A DNA stretch of 64,000 nt, from positions 372,001-436,000 of the forward strand of contig NZ_SAYT01000001.1 in the NCBI RefSeq assembly GCF_004296575.1, in the 5' to 3' direction. Below the pieces are notes generated by a model. It worked only from the letters and a program-made list of their open reading frames with translations, made no database searches and was not told the origin of the DNA. Made by a program: the position numbers and the translations under genes. Position 1 is the first letter of the stretch; each line of letters opens with the position of its first letter. Positions 51,745 through 60,976 of the stretch are shown here, in pieces. The stretch comes from Dyella amyloliquefaciens (GTDB lineage: Bacteria; Pseudomonadota; Gammaproteobacteria; Xanthomonadales; Rhodanobacteraceae).

Positions 51745-52310
51745 ACAAGCCCGATAACCGCGCGCAGCGCGCGAGCCGTCTGAAACTGCTGCTGGTCATG
51801 GCGGTGTTCGCCGCACCGATCATCGCCGCAGGTGTCCTCACTGCCATGGGCTGGCAGCCCGGCGGAAAGGCCAATGGCCTGGCGATCACACCGCAGCGCA
51901 ACTTCGACAGCGAACAGCTGCAGGTGACGCTGGCCGATGGCAAGCCATGGGCATGGCGCGGCAGCGAGCCGCAGCTGACCCTGGTTGCGCTGGCAGGGCC
52001 TGGCTGTGCCGCGCGCTGCGTGGATACGCTGACCAAGATGGCGGCTGCCCGCATTACCCTCAACCGCAACGCCACGCGCCTGCGGCTGCTCTACGTGGGC
52101 CAGCCTCCGGCAGATGCGCAAGCCAGTGGCATGGCCAACTATTGGCAGGTGGGGCAGGACAGCAAGGATGCGCTGGCCGCCTTTCGCCCGTCAGAGCCGG
52201 ACAGCGTGAGTGCGCTGCTGGTGGAGTCCGACGGCACGGCGCTGTCGCTGTATCCCGCCGGTTTCGATCCTTCCGGCTTGCGCAAGGATCTGCAGAAGGT
52301 GATTCGTTGA
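51741..52310 (+). CDS. Cox-cluster accessory membrane protein, uncharacterized
   Basis: A 189-residue protein with one N-terminal helix (LKLLLVMAVFAAPIIAAGVLTAMGW). A periplasmic domain follows that looks thioredoxin-like in outline (LTLVALAGPGCAARCVDTLTKMAAARITL). Its CAARC pair sits where SCO-type proteins have CxxxC, so copper or thiol handling is conceivable, but the overall match is weak. It overlaps surf1 and ctaA at its two ends, so it belongs to the same operon. Comparable proteins occupy this slot in xanthomonads. Confidence 0.8.
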   Translation: MNKPDNRAQRASRLKLLLVMAVFAAPIIAAGVLTAMGWQPGGKANGLAITPQRNFDSEQLQVTLADGKPWAWRGSEPQLTLVALAGPGCAARCVDTLTKMAAARITLNRNATRLRLLYVGQPPADAQASGMANYWQVGQDSKDALAAFRPSEPDSVSALLVESDGTALSLYPAGFDPSGLRKDLQKVIR

Positions 52311-53473
52311 TGACCGCCCGTTCTACCAAGGTGCTGCGTGGGCTCGCACTGCTCGCCGCGGTGTTCGCCTTCGGCGTCGTGATGTTCGGTGCCTTCGTGC
52401 GCCTCTCCAACGCAGGCCTGTCGTGCCCCGACTGGCCGACGTGCTACGGCCGCGCCACCTGGCCGGAACAGCAGCACGAGATCGCCCAGGCCAACCAGGC
52501 CTTCCCGGATCGCCCCTACGAAACGCACAAGGCGTGGCGCGAGCAGGTGCACCGTTTCCTCGCCGGCACGCTGGGTGCGCTGGTATTCGCCCTGGCGCTG
52601 ATCGCGAGCTGGCGCAGCCGCTGGGAGCGCTACGCCGTCATCGTAGGCGCGATCTGTGCGGCGATCGGCGTGGGCATGTACATGCGCGGCGAGCATCACT
52701 GGTCGCTGCTGCTTTCGGCCGCGGCCATCGGGTTGCCGCTGATCGCCGCGATGAAGTTGCGCCGGCCAGGTGCATGGCGCATCAGTGTGCTGGCGCTCGC
52801 GGTGGTGGTGTTCCAGGCGATGCTCGGCATGTGGACGGTCACGCTGCTGCTCAAGCCCATCGTGGTGATGGGACACCTGATGGGCGGCATCACCACGTTC
52901 GCGCTGCTGGCCTACGTGGCGCTGCGTTATGCCGGCGTCGGCGCGCAGGACGACGGTTACGCCGGCCTGCGCAAGGCGGTGGTGTTGGGCATCGTGCTGC
53001 TGCTGGCGCAGATCGCGCTGGGCGGCTGGACGTCCTCCAATTACGCGGCGCTCGCCTGCGGTACGGATTTCCCCAAGTGCCTTGGCCAGTGGATGCCGCC
53101 CACCGACTTTCGCGAAGGCTTTGTGCTGTGGCGTGGCGTGGGCGTGAACTACGAAGGTGGCGTGCTCGACATGGCTGCGCGCAGCGCGATCCAGATCGCA
53201 CACCGCTTCGGCGCGCTGGTGGTGTTCTGCTACCTGGCATGGCTGTCGCATCGCGCGTCCCGCCGCGGGCTGCGCGCGCAGGGGCTCGCCATCGCCGTGG
53301 TGCTGGTGACCCAGGTGCTGCTGGGCATCAGCAACGTGCATTTCGGCCTGCCGCTGCCGGTGGCCACGTTGCACAATGGCGTGGCGGCCTTGCTGTTGTT
53401 CACCCTGCTGGCGGCGCTGGCACGTACGCAGAAGCGTCATGACGACGCGATGTTCCTTTCCCTCGGGCACTGA
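52310..53473 (+). CDS. ctaA: Heme A synthase (COX15/CtaA)
   Basis: A 387-residue inner-membrane enzyme that oxidizes the C8 methyl of heme O to give heme [23 protein letters not shown] is the family N-terminal signature. Heme-binding histidines occur in [36 protein letters not shown] and [11 protein letters not shown]. About eight helices are predicted. It overlaps the preceding stop by 1 bp and the ctaB start by 1 bp, so translation is coupled and the two heme steps are made together. Confidence 0.94.
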   Translation: MTARSTKVLRGLALLAAVFAFGVVMFGAFVRLSNAGLSCPDWPTCYGRATWPEQQHEIAQANQAFPDRPYETHKAWREQVHRFLAGTLGALVFALALIASWRSRWERYAVIVGAICAAIGVGMYMRGEHHWSLLLSAAAIGLPLIAAMKLRRPGAWRISVLALAVVVFQAMLGMWTVTLLLKPIVVMGHLMGGITTFALLAYVALRYAGVGAQDDGYAGLRKAVVLGIVLLLAQIALGGWTSSNYAALACGTDFPKCLGQWMPPTDFREGFVLWRGVGVNYEGGVLDMAARSAIQIAHRFGALVVFCYLAWLSHRASRRGLRAQGLAIAVVLVTQVLLGISNVHFGLPLPVATLHNGVAALLLFTLLAALARTQKRHDDAMFLSLGH

Positions 53474-54384
53474 TGATGAGCAGTCGTTTCCACGAATACA
53501 TGGAGTTGACCAAGCCGCGCGTCGTCGCGCTGCTGGTGTTCTGCGCCGTCATCGGCATGTTCCTCGCCGTACCCGGCATTCCGCCGTGGCGTGCGCTGGT
53601 GTTCGGCACGCTGGGTATCTGGATGGCCTCCGGCTCAGCTGCCGCGTTCAATCACCTGATCGACCAGCGCATCGACAAGGTGATGGCGCGTACCGCGCAT
53701 CGCCCGCTCGCCACCGGACACCTCAAGCCGCGCCAGGTATTGACCTTTGCACTCGCGCTGGGTGCGTTGTCGATGGTCATTCTGGTGGTGCTGGTGAATC
53801 CGCTGACTGCCTTGCTGACCTTTGGCGGCCTGATCGGCTATGCGGTGGTCTATACGGCGTATCTCAAGCGCGCCACGCCGCAGAACATCGTGATCGGTGG
53901 CCTGGCCGGCGCGATTCCGCCGGTGCTGGGATGGACGGCCGTTACAGGTTCGCTGCATCCGTTCGCGCTGCAGTTGTGCCTGATCATCTTCGTGTGGACG
54001 CCGCCGCATTTCTGGGCGCTGGCGATCTTCCGTCGCGACGATTACTCGCGTGCGCAGGTGCCGATGCTGCCGGTAACGCATGGCGTGGTATTCACGCGCT
54101 GGCACGTGTTGTTCTACACGATCCTGCTGGTGCTGGTGACGTTGCTGCCGGCGCTGACGGGTTACAGCGGGATGGTTTATCTCGGTGGCGCAGCGGTGCT
54201 CGGTGCGGGCTTTCTGTATTACGCGATCCGTCTGTTGAATCCGCCGGATGAGTTCTTCGCGATGAAGGTGTTCAACTATTCCATCGTGTACCTGATGGCG
54301 TTGTTCGCGTTCCTTCTCGTCGACCATTGGGTGATGGAGCCGCTGGTGCAGCACCAGGGTCTCGTGTTCGAACGCTCCATCTGA
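53473..54384 (+). CDS. ctaB: Protoheme IX farnesyltransferase (heme O synthase)
   Basis: A 303-residue UbiA-superfamily prenyltransferase. It has [27 protein letters not shown] (the N/D-xxxD prenyl-diphosphate site), [28 protein letters not shown] and [13 protein letters not shown]. It makes heme O from heme B, the substrate of ctaA just upstream. ATG ATG at the start leaves two possible initiation codons. It is the last gene of the operon; a CCCTCTCCCC/GGGGAGAGGG hairpin (54400-54422) follows. Confidence 0.95.
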   Translation: MMSSRFHEYMELTKPRVVALLVFCAVIGMFLAVPGIPPWRALVFGTLGIWMASGSAAAFNHLIDQRIDKVMARTAHRPLATGHLKPRQVLTFALALGALSMVILVVLVNPLTALLTFGGLIGYAVVYTAYLKRATPQNIVIGGLAGAIPPVLGWTAVTGSLHPFALQLCLIIFVWTPPHFWALAIFRRDDYSRAQVPMLPVTHGVVFTRWHVLFYTILLVLVTLLPALTGYSGMVYLGGAAVLGAGFLYYAIRLLNPPDEFFAMKVFNYSIVYLMALFAFLLVDHWVMEPLVQHQGLVFERSI

Positions 54385-54399
54385 GCCGACGCCTTTTCT

Positions 54400-54422
54400 C
54401 CCTCTCCCCTTCGGGGAGAGGG
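54400..54422. repeat. CCCTCTCCCC palindrome
   Basis: A perfect 10-bp stem (54400-54409 with 54413-54422, loop TTC) begins 16 bp after ctaB, followed by TTGGGGTGAGGGG. It is the same family as the element at 504-526 and may double as the ctaB transcript end. Confidence 0.65.
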
Positions 54423-54494
54423 TTGGGGTGAGGGGCCAATCTTGCCCCGCCGTTTGTCTGCACCGGCCTCGTTCGAGCCCTTTTTAGCGATATC

Positions 54495-55190
54495 GCGACC
54501 TGGCTCGCCTGCCGCGGGCTTCCGCTCGTCTGCCGACGAGCGGGTCACTTCTCTTTGCGTGGCCAAAGAGAAGTAACCAAGAGAAAGGCCACCCCGATGC
54601 CGCGCCTTCCGGGCTATCGCCCGGAAGGTTCGCGGGCGGGTTGCGGGGTTTGTCGACAGGGCATCCTGCCCTGACGACAAACTGGCCGGCGTCCCTGCCG
54701 GCCACCCTTCGGGCTGTTCCTCCACCCGCCCGCCGCGGCATAGGGGAGGGGAGATCAAGAGCCAGAGCAAGGAGCGGATTCTCCTACCCTGTGGGAGCGC
54801 ACGTTGTGCGCGACCGCGGCGTGAGTCATGACCTCTGCGGTCGCGCACAGGGTGCGCTCCCACAACGAACGACGACGCGCATCTCTGCAACGCGATGTGC
54901 CGCGCAGCGGCACGAGCCTTCAACCATCCCCTGTGTGGCGGTGAGGGGTGGACGATCAGGCCCCGCAGGGGTGCCCGACAGGACGTCGGGCACTTTTCGT
55001 CCGGGCAGGAGCCCGGTCGAAAAGCCCGGCCGCCCCTCACGGACTGGCTGGGCAAAGCCCGGCCAGCGCCACGCGGGGTGCGCTTTCTTTTGGTTACTTT
55101 TCTTTGAGCAAGCAAAGAAAAGTGACCCGGGCCGCGGCAGCGGCTCGGAAGCCCGCGGCAGGCGGGCAAGTTGGCGGGAATGTCACGACC
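54495..55190. repeat. Inverted mosaic repeat with a nested REPIN, non-coding
   Basis: Two related arms face each other. The left arm (core 54541-54596, GGTCACTTCTCTTTGCGTGG onward) recurs inverted at 55074-55130, with GAAAAGTAACCAAAAGAAAG on the opposite strand. Both are flanked outside by CGCCTGCCGCGGGCTTCCG (54507-54525 and inverted near 55148-55166). Between the arms are hairpin-rich stretches and a G/T-type REPIN (54791-54814 with 54840-54863). The 1365 bp from 54385 to 55749 contain open frames, but all are arginine/glycine-rich chance frames crossing these repeats. I see no transposase, so this looks like a decayed or non-autonomous element. Confidence 0.6.
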
Positions 55191-55712
55191 AGAAGCAAAG
55201 AGCCAAGGCACTGGATGATTTGCTGCGCTCACCTCTTCAGGGCCGCCCTACGGGCGTTCTGCGCGCTCCGCGCTTGTCCCGCTTTTGGGGGAGTGACGGT
55301 GAGATTTCGAGGGAGTGACGCTGAGTACTGTGGCGAAAGGCGGTCGCGCACAGGGAGGGCGAGGGGCATGCGTGGGGCCGTCGCGATTCGTGCACGCCAC
55401 ATGACGCCAACGTCACATCCAGCTCGACAAGTCTCGCCCCCGCCTAAACGCAACAACTTTCGCCACAAAAATTCCGTGTCACAGGGTTGACACTTCCGCA
55501 CCGCAGCAAGACAATTTGCGCGCCACCCGGCGCAACTGCGCCCGAAGTGGCCTCTGTCCTATCAACCCAAGGCATATGGACGTTTACCCTAGTCGCAACG
55601 TCGACATCCGCGAGCATCGGGTGCCGGCATTGCATTACAAGCTGATCTGCTGCGGCGACCGCCTGCGGTCGGCTGGCGCTTTCCTCGACTAGGGAAGACC
55701 GGCCCACCTCTG

Positions 55713-55731
55713 ACGGCGCCGTTGGCGCCGT
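55713..55731 (+). promoter_or_regulatory. Leader hairpin just before the 79-codon ORF
   Basis: A perfect 8-bp stem (ACGGCGCC at 55713-55720 with GGCGCCGT at 55724-55731, loop GTT) ends a few bases before GAGGAG, the ribosome site of the small ORF. Another stem (CGACCG/CGGTCG) lies near 55657-55672. The region upstream of the Mg2+ ATPase gene thus carries a structured leader. Confidence 0.5.
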
Positions 55732-55749
55732 TAACGAGGAGAAAGGGCC

Positions 55750-55989
55750 ATGAAGCTCCTTCGCGATTTCTTCCGTCTGCGTACCGCTGTACGTTCGGTC
55801 TCTGGCCGTCGTGCGGACGCTCGTCGTTCCTGGACGATTACCGTCCCCGCTCCCCTGGGTGAAATCCAGGCGCCGGTTGCCCGCGAGTCGCAGGCGGCCA
55901 ATGAGGCGTCGCAGGCCTACCAGGCCCGCCGCCGCGAACATGTTGCTCCGCAAGCACATCGTCATCTGCAGCTGGTATCCAGTCACTGA
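55750..55989 (+). CDS. 79-residue leader-position ORF upstream of mgtA
   Basis: MKLLRDFFRLRTAVRSVSGRRADARR opens an arginine-rich protein with no transmembrane segment. The strong ribosome site GAGGAGAAAGGG ahead of the ATG argues that it is translated. It ends 167 bp before mgtA. I do not recognise a family. It could be a regulatory leader peptide for the Mg2+ transporter, or a small basic protein in its own right. Confidence 0.55.
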   Translation: MKLLRDFFRLRTAVRSVSGRRADARRSWTITVPAPLGEIQAPVARESQAANEASQAYQARRREHVAPQAHRHLQLVSSH

Positions 55990-56156
55990 TGAACGCTTCG
56001 TTGCAGCCAGCGATGCCCCGCAAGGGCTGGCCTCCGCCAGTCCCGTGGCGTCGATTGCAACGAAGTCCGTAGTGCAGGTCTAGGCGTCACGCGCGGGATA
56101 CCCCCGCCCGGCTCGCTGGTCCGGCCCAGATGTCACCGATTTCACGGAAGCGAGTC

Positions 56157-58826
56157 ATGTTGAAGCACTCCACCCAGACCGTCACCGGCAAGGCGGCCGT
56201 CAAGAGCGCCGCTGCTCCGGTGCGCGTGGCCGTAGCGCAGGAAGCGTTCCGCCACAACGAAGCCCTCTATGCGGCGCTGGATACCAGCGCGGCTGGCTTG
56301 AACGAGGAGCAGATCGCCGAGCGTCTGGATCGTGATGGCCTCAACGAGGTGTCGCACGAGAAGCCGCCCCATTGGTCGGTGCAGCTGCTGCGCGCGTTCA
56401 AGAACCCTTTCATCATCGTGCTGCTGGTGCTGGCTGGGGTGCAGCTGGCCACCGATGCCAGTGACCTGACCGGCCCGATCATCATTGCAGTGATGGTAGG
56501 CATCAGCGTGCTGCTGAGCTTTACCCAGGAATACCGCTCGTCGAAGGCCGCCGAGAACCTTAAGGCCATGGTGCGCAATACCGCCACGGTGACGCGCCGC
56601 GCATCCGACGGCCACAGCGAGCGCATCGAAGTGCCGGTGGGCGAGCTGGTCGCGGGCGACATCGTGCATCTGGCAGCGGGCGACATGGTGCCGGCGGACC
56701 TGCGGCTGGTTTCGGCGAAGGATCTCTTCATCAGCCAGGCCATCCTGACCGGCGAATCGTTGCCGGTGGAGAAGTCAGCGCCGGCACACAGCCATCGCGA
56801 AGACGAGCTGGAAGGCGGCGCGCACGGCGACAACCCGCTGGACCTGCCCACCGTCTGCTACATGGGCACCAACGTGGTGAGCGGCACAGCCACGGCGGTG
56901 GTCGTCGCCACGGGCGCGCGCACGTATCTCGGTTCGCTCGCGCGCACCATCGTCGGCCAGCGCGTGCAGACCAGCTTCGACCGGGGCGTGAACAGCGTCA
57001 GCTGGCTGCTGATCCGCTTCATGGCGGTGATGGTGCCGATCGTTTTCCTGATCAACGGCCTGGACAAGCACGACTGGCTGCAGGCGTTCCTGTTCGCGCT
57101 GTCGGTGGCTGTCGGCCTGACGCCCGAGATGCTGCCGCTGATCGTGACGGCGAACCTGGCCAAGGGCGCGCTGGCGATGTCCAAGCGCAAGGTGGTGGTG
57201 AAGCGCCTCAATGCGATCCAGAACTTCGGCGCGATGGATGTGCTGTGCACCGACAAGACCGGCACGCTGACGCTGGACAAGATCGTGCTGGAGCGTCACC
57301 TCGACCTGTACGGCGAGGAGTCGGACGAGGCACTGGAATACGGCTACCTCAACAGCCGCTTCCAGACCGGCCTGAAGAACCTGATGGACAAGGCGGTGCT
57401 GACGCATCGCGACCTGGAAGAGGTCGCGCAGCACTACCGCATCGTCGACGAGATTCCGTTCGACTTCCAGCGCCGCCGCATGTCGGTGGTGCTGGGCAAT
57501 GGCGACGGCCACGAACTGCTGGTGTGCAAGGGCGCCGTCGAGGAGATGCTGTCGATCTGCTCGTCCGCCAAGTCGGGCGACGACGTCCTGCCGATGACCG
57601 ACGAGTTGCGCGCCGAGATCAAGGCGATGACGCGCGATCTCAACGAAGACGGCCTGCGCGTGCTCGTGGTGGCGATCAAACAGCAGCCGCCGGCCGGCCG
57701 CGCGTATGGCGTGGCGGACGAGAGCGGCCTGACAGCGATTGGTTGCCTGGCCTTCCTCGATCCGCCGAAGGACAGCGCGGCCACCGCCATCGCGGCGCTG
57801 CATCACCACGGCGTCGAGGTGAAGGTGATCACCGGCGACAACGAGGCGGTGACGCGCAAGATCTGCCGCGAGGTGGGGCTGGACGTGGAGCACTCCGCGC
57901 AGGGCAAGCACATCGAGCCGTTGACCGACGACGAGCTGGACGAGCTGGTCAAGCGCACCACCGTGTTCGCCAAGATGTCGCCGCTGCAGAAGGCGCGCGT
58001 GGTGAAGTCGCTGCAACGCCAGGGCCACACCGTAGGTTTCCTCGGCGACGGCATCAACGATGCACCGGCGCTGCGCGAGGCGGACGTGGGCATTTCGGTG
58101 GACACCGCCACCGACATCGCCAAGGAATCGGCGGACATCATCCTGCTCGAAAAGAACCTGATGGTGCTGGAAGAGGGCGTGATCGAAGGACGCATCACGT
58201 TCGGCAACATCATCAAGTACATCAAGATGACCGCCAGCTCGAACTTCGGCAACATGTTCTCGGTGCTGGTGGCGAGCGCGTTCCTGCCGTTCCTGCCGAT
58301 GCTGCCGCTGCAGATCCTGGTGTTGAACCTGCTGTACGACATCTCGCAGCTGTCGATCCCGTTCGACCGCATGGACGACGAATACCTGCGCAAGCCGCGC
58401 AAGTGGGACGCCAGCGACATCGGCCGTTTCATGGTGTGGATCGGACCGGTCAGCTCGATCTTCGATATCACCACGTTCCTGCTGCTGTGGTACCTGTTCG
58501 GCGCGAATTCGACGGAACACCAGTCGTTCTTCCAGTCGGGCTGGTTCATCGAGAGCCTGCTCACGCAGACCCTGATCGTGCACATGATCCGCACGCGCAG
58601 GATTCCGTTCCTGCAGAGTTCCGCCTCCGCTCCGGTGCTGGCGCTCACCACGGCCATCATCATCATCGGCATGCTGGTGCCGTATACCGGACTGGGCGCG
58701 AAGATCGGCATGATGCCGCTACCCGGCGTGTACTTCGGCTGGCTGGTGGCGACGGTGCTCACCTACTGCGTGCTCACGCAGCTGATGAAGCTGATCTACA
58801 TCCGACGCTACGGACGCTGGTTGTAA
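56157..58826 (+). CDS. mgtA: Mg2+-importing P-type ATPase
   Basis: An 889-residue P3B-type ATPase of the inner membrane. It has an N-terminal cytoplasmic tail, helices near 85-130, an actuator segment with ILTGESLPVEK, and the phosphorylated D366 in CTDKTGTLTLD. The nucleotide domain includes KGAVEEML, and the hinge is FLGDGINDAPALREADVGISV. C-terminal helices include SSNFGNMFSVLVASAFLPFLPMLPLQIL, typical of MgtA/MgtB. It imports Mg2+ when it is scarce. The ATG at 56157 has ACGGAAGCGAG upstream. The leader structures and small ORF before it suggest 5'-UTR control. A Na/phosphate cotransporter follows. Confidence 0.95.
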   Translation: MLKHSTQTVTGKAAVKSAAAPVRVAVAQEAFRHNEALYAALDTSAAGLNEEQIAERLDRDGLNEVSHEKPPHWSVQLLRAFKNPFIIVLLVLAGVQLATDASDLTGPIIIAVMVGISVLLSFTQEYRSSKAAENLKAMVRNTATVTRRASDGHSERIEVPVGELVAGDIVHLAAGDMVPADLRLVSAKDLFISQAILTGESLPVEKSAPAHSHREDELEGGAHGDNPLDLPTVCYMGTNVVSGTATAVVVATGARTYLGSLARTIVGQRVQTSFDRGVNSVSWLLIRFMAVMVPIVFLINGLDKHDWLQAFLFALSVAVGLTPEMLPLIVTANLAKGALAMSKRKVVVKRLNAIQNFGAMDVLCTDKTGTLTLDKIVLERHLDLYGEESDEALEYGYLNSRFQTGLKNLMDKAVLTHRDLEEVAQHYRIVDEIPFDFQRRRMSVVLGNGDGHELLVCKGAVEEMLSICSSAKSGDDVLPMTDELRAEIKAMTRDLNEDGLRVLVVAIKQQPPAGRAYGVADESGLTAIGCLAFLDPPKDSAATAIAALHHHGVEVKVITGDNEAVTRKICREVGLDVEHSAQGKHIEPLTDDELDELVKRTTVFAKMSPLQKARVVKSLQRQGHTVGFLGDGINDAPALREADVGISVDTATDIAKESADIILLEKNLMVLEEGVIEGRITFGNIIKYIKMTASSNFGNMFSVLVASAFLPFLPMLPLQILVLNLLYDISQLSIPFDRMDDEYLRKPRKWDASDIGRFMVWIGPVSSIFDITTFLLLWYLFGANSTEHQSFFQSGWFIESLLTQTLIVHMIRTRRIPFLQSSASAPVLALTTAIIIIGMLVPYTGLGAKIGMMPLPGVYFGWLVATVLTYCVLTQLMKLIYIRRYGRWL

Positions 58827-58853
58827 CCAGCGTCGTCGCGAGGGCTTTGGAGG

Positions 58854-58879
58854 GTCGTTCCGGTACATGCCGGAACGAC
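58854..58879 (+). terminator. Hairpin after mgtA
   Basis: A perfect 10-bp stem (GTCGTTCCGG at 58854-58863 with CCGGAACGAC at 58870-58879, loop TACATG) lies 28 bp past the mgtA stop. There is no T-run; it may be a transcript end or a processing point before the cotransporter gene. Confidence 0.55.
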
Positions 58880-58976
58880 AGCCTCAAGGCGATTCCACAG
58901 CGTCGCAGCTGACGGCGCGCTCGATGCGATAACACGAATGCGAGGGTGTCCGCGTGGACGCCCGTTCCCCTCACAG

Positions 58977-59014
58977 GCTCTCGTAAGCGAGAGCACGGAT
59001 GCTTTCGGCATCCG
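58977..59014 (+). promoter_or_regulatory. Tandem hairpins in the cotransporter leader
   Basis: Two adjacent stems, GCTCTCG-TAAG-CGAGAGC (58977-58994) and CGGATGC-TTTCG-GCATCCG (58996-59014), stand directly before the ribosome site. CTCC at 59020-59023 could pair with the GGAG of AAGGAGG and mask it. The arrangement suggests translational control, but the signal is unknown. Confidence 0.45.
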
Positions 59015-59037
59015 ATCTGCTCCAAGGAGGTCGCGCC

Positions 59038-60687
59038 ATGAAAGGCACCTTCGCTCTACTCGACATTGCCGGCTACGTGGCCCTGCTGCTGTGGGGGACG
59101 CACATGGTCACCAGCGGTGTGCTGCGTGGCTACGGCAGCATGCTTCGTCGCTGGATGGGTCGTTATCTCGGCCATCGTCCTGCGGCGCTGGGCTTCGGCG
59201 TATGCGTCACCGCACTGCTCCAGAGCAGCACCGCCACCGGCCTGATGGCGACCTCGTTCGCCGCCAGCGGTTTCCTGGGTCTCGCACCAGGACTCGCCGT
59301 GATGCTGGGCGCCAACGTGGGTACCACGCTGATCGTCCAGGTGATGTCGTTCGACATCTCGATCGTGGCGCCGGTGCTGATCCTGATCGGCTTCACCGTC
59401 CACCGTCGCACCGACGACGTCAGCTACGAAAACCTCGGTCGCGTTTCCATCGGCCTGGGGTTGATGCTGCTTGCCCTGCATCTGCTGGTTGGTGCGATGG
59501 CGCCGGTGGAGAACGCAGCCGTGCTGCACGCCATCCTGCAGAGCCTGGCGAGCGAGCCGGTGCTCGCGATGCTGGTGGCGGCGCTGCTGACCTGGGCCTG
59601 CCACTCCAGCGTGGCCGTGGTGCTGCTGATCGTGTCGCTGGCGACGGCGGGCGTGGTCGATGCACCCGGCGCGCTCGCGCTCGTGCTGGGCGCCAACCTC
59701 GGCAGCACCATTCCCGCGTTGATGGAAGCGCACACGCCGTTCGCGCGCCGCCTGCCGATGGGCAATCTGATGGTACGTGCGTTCGGCTGCGTGGTGTGCC
59801 TGCCGCTGTTGCCGTTGATCGCGCACTGGCTCGCGCCGCTCGGCGCGTCGCCGGCGCGCATCGTGGTGAACTTCCACACCGCGTTCAACCTGGCATTGGC
59901 GATGATCTTCATCGTGCCGGTGGAAAGCCTGGCGCGACTGCTTGTGCGCCTGTTGCCCGAACCGCCCAAGCCCAATGATCCCGGCGTGCCGCAGTACCTG
60001 GACGAGGGTGCGCTGGACTCGGCCAACGTCGCGCTGGCGAATGCGGTGCGCGAATCCATGCGCATGGCCGACATGGTGGAAAGCATGCTCAAGGGCCTGG
60101 TCGAAGTGTTCGGCAAGGACGACCGCTCGCGTGCGTCCGCCATCAGCCGCATGGATCCGTCGCTCGACAAGCTGGGTATGGCCATCCGTGAATACCTCGC
60201 CGACCTCGGCGGCCAGCCGCTGAACGAGGAAGACGGCGAGCGCAGCCAGGAGATCCTGGCGTTCGTCATCAACATCGAACACATCGGCGACATCACCGCC
60301 AACAACCTGATGGAATTCGCCGCGAAGAAGATGGCGAGCGGACAGGATTTTTCCGCCGAGGACATCCAGGACCTGGCGGCGATGCATACGCTGGTGATGG
60401 AGAGCCTGCGCCTCGGGCTCACCGTCTTCCTGCGCGGCGACCTGCGCGCGGCCCAGCAGCTCGTGGCGCGCAAGGAGGCGCTGTGGCGGCTGGAGAACGA
60501 GGCGTCGGAGCGCCACATCAAGTCGCTGCGCGAGCGTCGTGATGGCGGCGGTGGCGGGGACGTCTACCTGCGCATCCTGCGTGATCTCAAGCGCATTCAT
60601 TCCCACCTGGCGGCCTTGGCCTACCTGCCGCTGGAGCGCGCCGGCCTGCTGCAGGATCGCCTCGTGCGCGAGCCCGCGACGACCTGA
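59038..60687 (+). CDS. Na+/phosphate cotransporter family protein with PhoU-like domain
   Basis: A 549-residue protein of the NptA/YjbB group. The membrane half (about 1-310) contains the duplicated QSS-type motifs TALLQSSTATGLM and WACHSSVAVVLLIV and GANVGTTLIVQV/GANLGSTIPAL. The cytoplasmic half (about 340-545) is an all-helical PhoU-like domain (ESMRMADMVESMLKG, VINIEHIGDITANNLMEFAAKK). It moves inorganic phosphate with Na+, by analogy often outward in bacteria. AAGGAGG precedes the ATG at 59038. It lies after mgtA, so Mg2+ and phosphate homeostasis may be coordinated. Confidence 0.9.
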   Translation: MKGTFALLDIAGYVALLLWGTHMVTSGVLRGYGSMLRRWMGRYLGHRPAALGFGVCVTALLQSSTATGLMATSFAASGFLGLAPGLAVMLGANVGTTLIVQVMSFDISIVAPVLILIGFTVHRRTDDVSYENLGRVSIGLGLMLLALHLLVGAMAPVENAAVLHAILQSLASEPVLAMLVAALLTWACHSSVAVVLLIVSLATAGVVDAPGALALVLGANLGSTIPALMEAHTPFARRLPMGNLMVRAFGCVVCLPLLPLIAHWLAPLGASPARIVVNFHTAFNLALAMIFIVPVESLARLLVRLLPEPPKPNDPGVPQYLDEGALDSANVALANAVRESMRMADMVESMLKGLVEVFGKDDRSRASAISRMDPSLDKLGMAIREYLADLGGQPLNEEDGERSQEILAFVINIEHIGDITANNLMEFAAKKMASGQDFSAEDIQDLAAMHTLVMESLRLGLTVFLRGDLRAAQQLVARKEALWRLENEASERHIKSLRERRDGGGGGDVYLRILRDLKRIHSHLAALAYLPLERAGLLQDRLVREPATT

Positions 60688-60976
60688 CGTAAGCCGCGAT
60701 CGTTATCGTATTAACCCTGCAAAGGAGCGACGGCACATTGGACCCGGACCCATCGACTGATATCGCATTTTCTTGCTGACGACGCCGTCCTCGTTCCTTC
60801 GAGTGCTCCTTCCGGAGTAATTCCCGCGAGCGGTGGCCGGTGTCGGCGCACACCGCGAGCGGGTTAGACGTTCCAGCTCCAGGCGACCTGGAACGCTACC
60901 CCTTCGCAAACACAGCTCCATCGCCATGACGGCGGTGGAGCGCGGCTGCACGCCAAATTTTTGCAGGGGAATACCC
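60688..60976. other. Intergenic gap before the metal-efflux operon
   Basis: These 289 bp hold no gene that I can support. An 8-bp inverted repeat (CGTTCCAG at 60869-60876 with CTGGAACG at 60888-60895) could be an operator or a hairpin. The promoter of the adaptor-pump operon should lie here. Confidence 0.4.

Noticed and set aside
54276-55232. A 318-codon minus-strand frame, plus neighbouring frames over the repeat mosaic
   Set aside because: They run through inverted repeats and REP units, have low-complexity Arg/Gly/Pro content, and overlap the end of ctaB antisense.
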